Below are positions 61,732 to 64,000 of a stretch of DNA of 64,000 nt, piece after piece. Within the stretch, counting starts at the first letter, position 1, and every line of letters starts with the position of its first letter. This DNA comes from Noviherbaspirillum soli (GTDB lineage Bacteria > Pseudomonadota > Gammaproteobacteria > Burkholderiales > Burkholderiaceae_D): positions 1-64,000 of the forward strand of contig NZ_JACYOX010000013.1 of NCBI RefSeq assembly GCF_015352955.1, read 5' to 3'. The notes below the pieces were generated by a model, which saw only the letters and a list, made by a program, of their open reading frames with translations, was not told where the DNA came from and made no database searches. Both the position numbers and the translations under genes were made by a program.

Positions 61732-63165
61732 CACTACTCTGCCAAGTAAAGGAGTAGGATTTCTGGTTATGGCTTTATGGAGGAATATCCATGAATTCCG
61801 TAATTCCAGCCGGAACTGACTGGCTTGCAGATTTCCAAGAATGGCTACAACCATTTCTGGCAGCCTTTAAGCGTTCCGAGCAGCGCTGCTGGGCGCCACT
61901 CTATTTGCAAGGACTCCTCGGTGCGGGGACACGCAAGAGTGTCGAGCCGATGGCCGAGCGCGTGTGTCCTGGGCAGACACAGCAGCTCCACCACTTCGTA
62001 TCCACGTCGACTTGGTCCACTACGCCGCTGGAACAGGTGCTGCGCAAGACGGCTGACGCCCTAGTAGGCGGCAAGGACGCCGTACTGATCGTGGATGACA
62101 CGGCGCTGCCCAAGCAGGGCAAGCATTCGGTCGGTGTCAAGCGCCAGCACTGCGGCGTGTTGGGCAAGCAGGCCAACTGCCAAGTATTGGTCTCTCTTAC
62201 TCTGGCGCGCAAGGAAGTGCCAGTGCCGATCGCCCTGCGGCTGTACTTGCCCGAAGATTGGGCACAGGACGAAGCGCGTCGCGCAGCAGCCAAGGTGCCT
62301 GAATCCGTTACGTTCGAACCCAAGGGCGACATCGCGCTGGCGCAGATTGATGCCGCGCTGGCCGACGATGTGCGCTTTGGCATCGTGCTGGCCGACGCCG
62401 GCTATGGCAGTTCGGCAGAGTTTCGCGCCGGACTGACGCAGCGAGGGCTACGCTGGGCAGTGGGTGTGCAGCCGACACAGAAGGTCTATCCAGTGGATGT
62501 GACGCTTGATATGCCAGCCAATCCGCCGGTGGGGCGCCCCGCCAAGTATGCAAAGCCTTCGGTGCCGAGCATGTCGGTCGTACAGATGATTGATACGTTG
62601 GGTCCCAAAGCACTGCGGCGCTGTTCGTGGCGCTGCGGCACCAAAGGCATGCTTAGCGCGCGCTTTGCTGCTGTGCGCGTATGCGTTGCAGATGGTGTAC
62701 TAGCTTCGCATTGGCAGCATCTTCCTGGCCAGGCCGCATGGCTGGTGTGCGAAGCACGCTCCAGCGGCGAGCGCAAATATTACTTCACCAACCACCCGCC
62801 TAACACGCCGCGCAGAACGCTGGTACGCGCGATCAAGGCCCGCTGGGCATGCGAGCAGGCGCATCAGCAGCTCAAGGACGAACTTGGCCTGGACCATTAT
62901 GAGGGCAGATCCTGGCTGGGGCTTCACCATCATGCGTTACTGACGATGATGGCATTTACCTATCTGCAGCATCGGCGCTTGGCCAGTAATTTACAAGCGG
63001 CGGAAAAAACCAGTAGCCAATGCACCGGGTCCGCCACCTCAGCCATCACTGCCGGCAGTACGCCGCGCCATTCTCGCCGCGCTACGCCCTGTCATTTGCC
63101 TTCGGTGTCCTCAATGCAGCGCCACAATACGTCTGATTCAACGTGAGTAACATGGCAGAGTAGTG
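61732..63165 (+). mobile_element. IS701-family insertion sequence
   Basis: A 1434-bp element with inverted ends CACTACTCTGCCA (61732-61744) and TGGCAGAGTAGTG (63153-63165), flanked by direct TTAA (61728-61731 and 63166-63169), the 4-bp duplication of YTAR type expected for the family. It sits between the Sel1 gene and traN. Confidence 0.85.
61791..63146 (+). CDS. IS701-family transposase, altered C-terminus
   Basis: A 451-residue DDE transposase. Catalytic residues: Asp in VLIVDDTALPKQGKHSVGV, Asp in IVLADAGYGSSAEFR, Glu in ACEQAHQQLKDELGLDHYEG. The last 45 residues do not look like the family. The +1 frame gives the expected RRKKPVANAPGPPPQPSLP and AVRRAILAAL, so a one-base loss between about 62965 and 63010 has changed the tail. 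The core may still be active. Confidence 0.85.
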   Translation: MNSVIPAGTDWLADFQEWLQPFLAAFKRSEQRCWAPLYLQGLLGAGTRKSVEPMAERVCPGQTQQLHHFVSTSTWSTTPLEQVLRKTADALVGGKDAVLIVDDTALPKQGKHSVGVKRQHCGVLGKQANCQVLVSLTLARKEVPVPIALRLYLPEDWAQDEARRAAAKVPESVTFEPKGDIALAQIDAALADDVRFGIVLADAGYGSSAEFRAGLTQRGLRWAVGVQPTQKVYPVDVTLDMPANPPVGRPAKYAKPSVPSMSVVQMIDTLGPKALRRCSWRCGTKGMLSARFAAVRVCVADGVLASHWQHLPGQAAWLVCEARSSGERKYYFTNHPPNTPRRTLVRAIKARWACEQAHQQLKDELGLDHYEGRSWLGLHHHALLTMMAFTYLQHRRLASNLQAAEKTSSQCTGSATSAITAGSTPRHSRRATPCHLPSVSSMQRHNTSDST

Positions 63166-63181
63166 TTAAGAGGCGAAAAAA

Positions 63182-63200
63182 AACCGGGCGAGGCCCGGTT
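63182..63200 (-). terminator. Terminator after traN
   Basis: AACCGGGC (63200-63193 on the minus strand) pairs with GCCCGGTT (63189-63182), then a run of T (A8 at 63176-63183 on the plus strand). It also works in the other direction, toward TTTTCTTTTT. Confidence 0.85.
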
Positions 63201-63213
63201 TTCTTTTTGCTGC

Positions 63214-64000
63214 TTATTTCACTGTAGGTAATGTCGGATTGTTGACGGTCGGATTATTGCTAATCCTTGAGCTCATATTGTCTGTCATCCGCTTGCCGAT
63301 CTCATCTGCATTGGGAATCTGGACGGATGACATGATGTCGGTGACAAACTCTCCCATATCTATTTTCGACCAATCCATCTGGCCAAACTCGTCGGCGGTG
63401 AATCCGCGGCAATCAGGATTTTTTGCAGTGCCCCAGGTGCGACCAAGCTGAGGGCGGCCCTGCTCATTGATAATTCGGGACAGTTTGCTGTTGAAACAGC
63501 AGTAATTCTGCTTGGTTTCTACGCAGCCACCCAGGACTTTCGTAGAGCAGTAAGACCCTACGTAGGTGCACAGGTTGGCCCCCCTCGCCATACCGAGCTT
63601 CTGTTCCTCGGGGGTGCATTCGATCATTTCCATGACGATCTGCATGGCTATGGCAAAGGCAAGCGCATACGGGTTGAAGTAGAGCGTTGGCATTCCTCCA
63701 ACGCCCCCCGCAATAGGCGTTGCAGCTGTGCCCAAAAATGTCGGTGCTGTCGCACCCCCAACGCTGAAGCCATAGGCCCCGAAAGAGGCCGTAAAGTTGG
63801 TTGGCTCAAACAGTGTCGACACACATGAGCTCCCAGAGCCAAGCCAACCGGTGTCACTGTAAAGGAAGTCATACGCATACTTGCTTCCCAGATTCGCGAC
63901 CTGGCCAGCACCTGACTTTCCAGCGTCCATCAGCATTTGTGTCATGACACTGTTGTTGTCCTGACCAGCCGCGGTTTCAGTCTTGCAACAGTTTTTTAGA
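63214..64000 (-). CDS. traN: TraN, mating-pair stabilisation protein (C-terminal part)
   Basis: The frame is open to the window edge, where it reads LKNCCKTETAAGQDNNSV, so only the C-terminal 261 codons are present. Features are a high Cys content and the conserved TraN tail: MIECTPEEQKLGMARGANLC, YVGSYCSTKVLGGCVETKQNYCCFNSKLSRIINEQGR (here given as its parts), TWGTAKNPDCRGFT and DFGQMDW-like EFGQMDWSKIDMGEF. TraN sits in the outer membrane and recognises recipients. It is on the opposite strand from traH-traG, unlike F. Confidence 0.92.
   Translation of the reverse strand, partial: LKNCCKTETAAGQDNNSVMTQMLMDAGKSGAGQVANLGSKYAYDFLYSDTGWLGSGSSCVSTLFEPTNFTASFGAYGFSVGGATAPTFLGTAATPIAGGVGGMPTLYFNPYALAFAIAMQIVMEMIECTPEEQKLGMARGANLCTYVGSYCSTKVLGGCVETKQNYCCFNSKLSRIINEQGRPQLGRTWGTAKNPDCRGFTADEFGQMDWSKIDMGEFVTDIMSSVQIPNADEIGKRMTDNMSSRISNNPTVNNPTLPTVK

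Overview
The window looks like part of a large conjugative element (plasmid or ICE) from a betaproteobacterium, most likely a member of the Burkholderiales. I infer this from mid-to-high GC, protein style, and the combination of mer/ars metal genes with an F-type (SXT-like) transfer system. No rRNA, tRNA, CRISPR, replication initiator, partition gene or relaxase was seen, so plasmid versus ICE cannot be decided here. All calls come from reading the sequence and remembered family motifs; nothing was searched.

Region 1 (1-16.1 kb) is metal resistance. A mer-type promoter precedes a frameshifted MerT-like gene, an unrecognised protein, a GH1-like glycosidase and an SDR dehydrogenase. A broken resolvase tail follows, the scar of a Tn3-type transposon. 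Next is a divergent cluster. On the minus strand lie a MerR regulator, a thioredoxin-like protein, a CcdA-like membrane protein and a Bcr/CflA exporter. On the plus strand lie a P1B-type ATPase with a YPC motif in place of CPC, an HMA protein, a DUF4865 protein, MerT and MerP. No mercuric reductase is present. An ars cluster follows: MFS exporter, arsR, arsC, acr3, arsH. Its acr3 is split by an IS3-family element.

Region 2 (16.1-25.8 kb) is a cargo zone of small genes, mostly with their own terminators. It holds an HD hydrolase, a PP-loop PAPS-reductase-like protein, a DUF4344 metallopeptidase, many short membrane or hypothetical proteins (two share a SPxxxFAPxxG motif), and an SprT-like gene broken inside its HExxH motif.

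Region 3 (25.8-64 kb) is the transfer region, split into modules. On the plus strand are dsbC-traW-traU-trbC (25.9-29 kb) and an OmpA-like gene followed by traL-E-K-B-V-A-C-trbI-signal peptidase-traF-H-G (43.5-57.7 kb). On the minus strand are traD (40.6-42.4 kb), a DsbA/GspE-type ATPase/exported protein/lytic transglycosylase cluster (57.9-60.8 kb) and partial traN (63.2 kb to the window end). Between them lie a response regulator, a polypyrimidine repeat region, a tyrosine-recombinase homologue missing most catalytic residues, a PemK-like protein, a frameshifted NAD-dependent DNA ligase, a CHC2/Toprim primase and a probable single-strand annealing protein. An IS701-type element sits between the Sel1-repeat gene and traN.

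Several genes are frameshifted, some at homopolymer runs. This may be real decay of accessory genes or residual assembly error; the 11-bp ligA deletion is best explained by recombination between short repeats.
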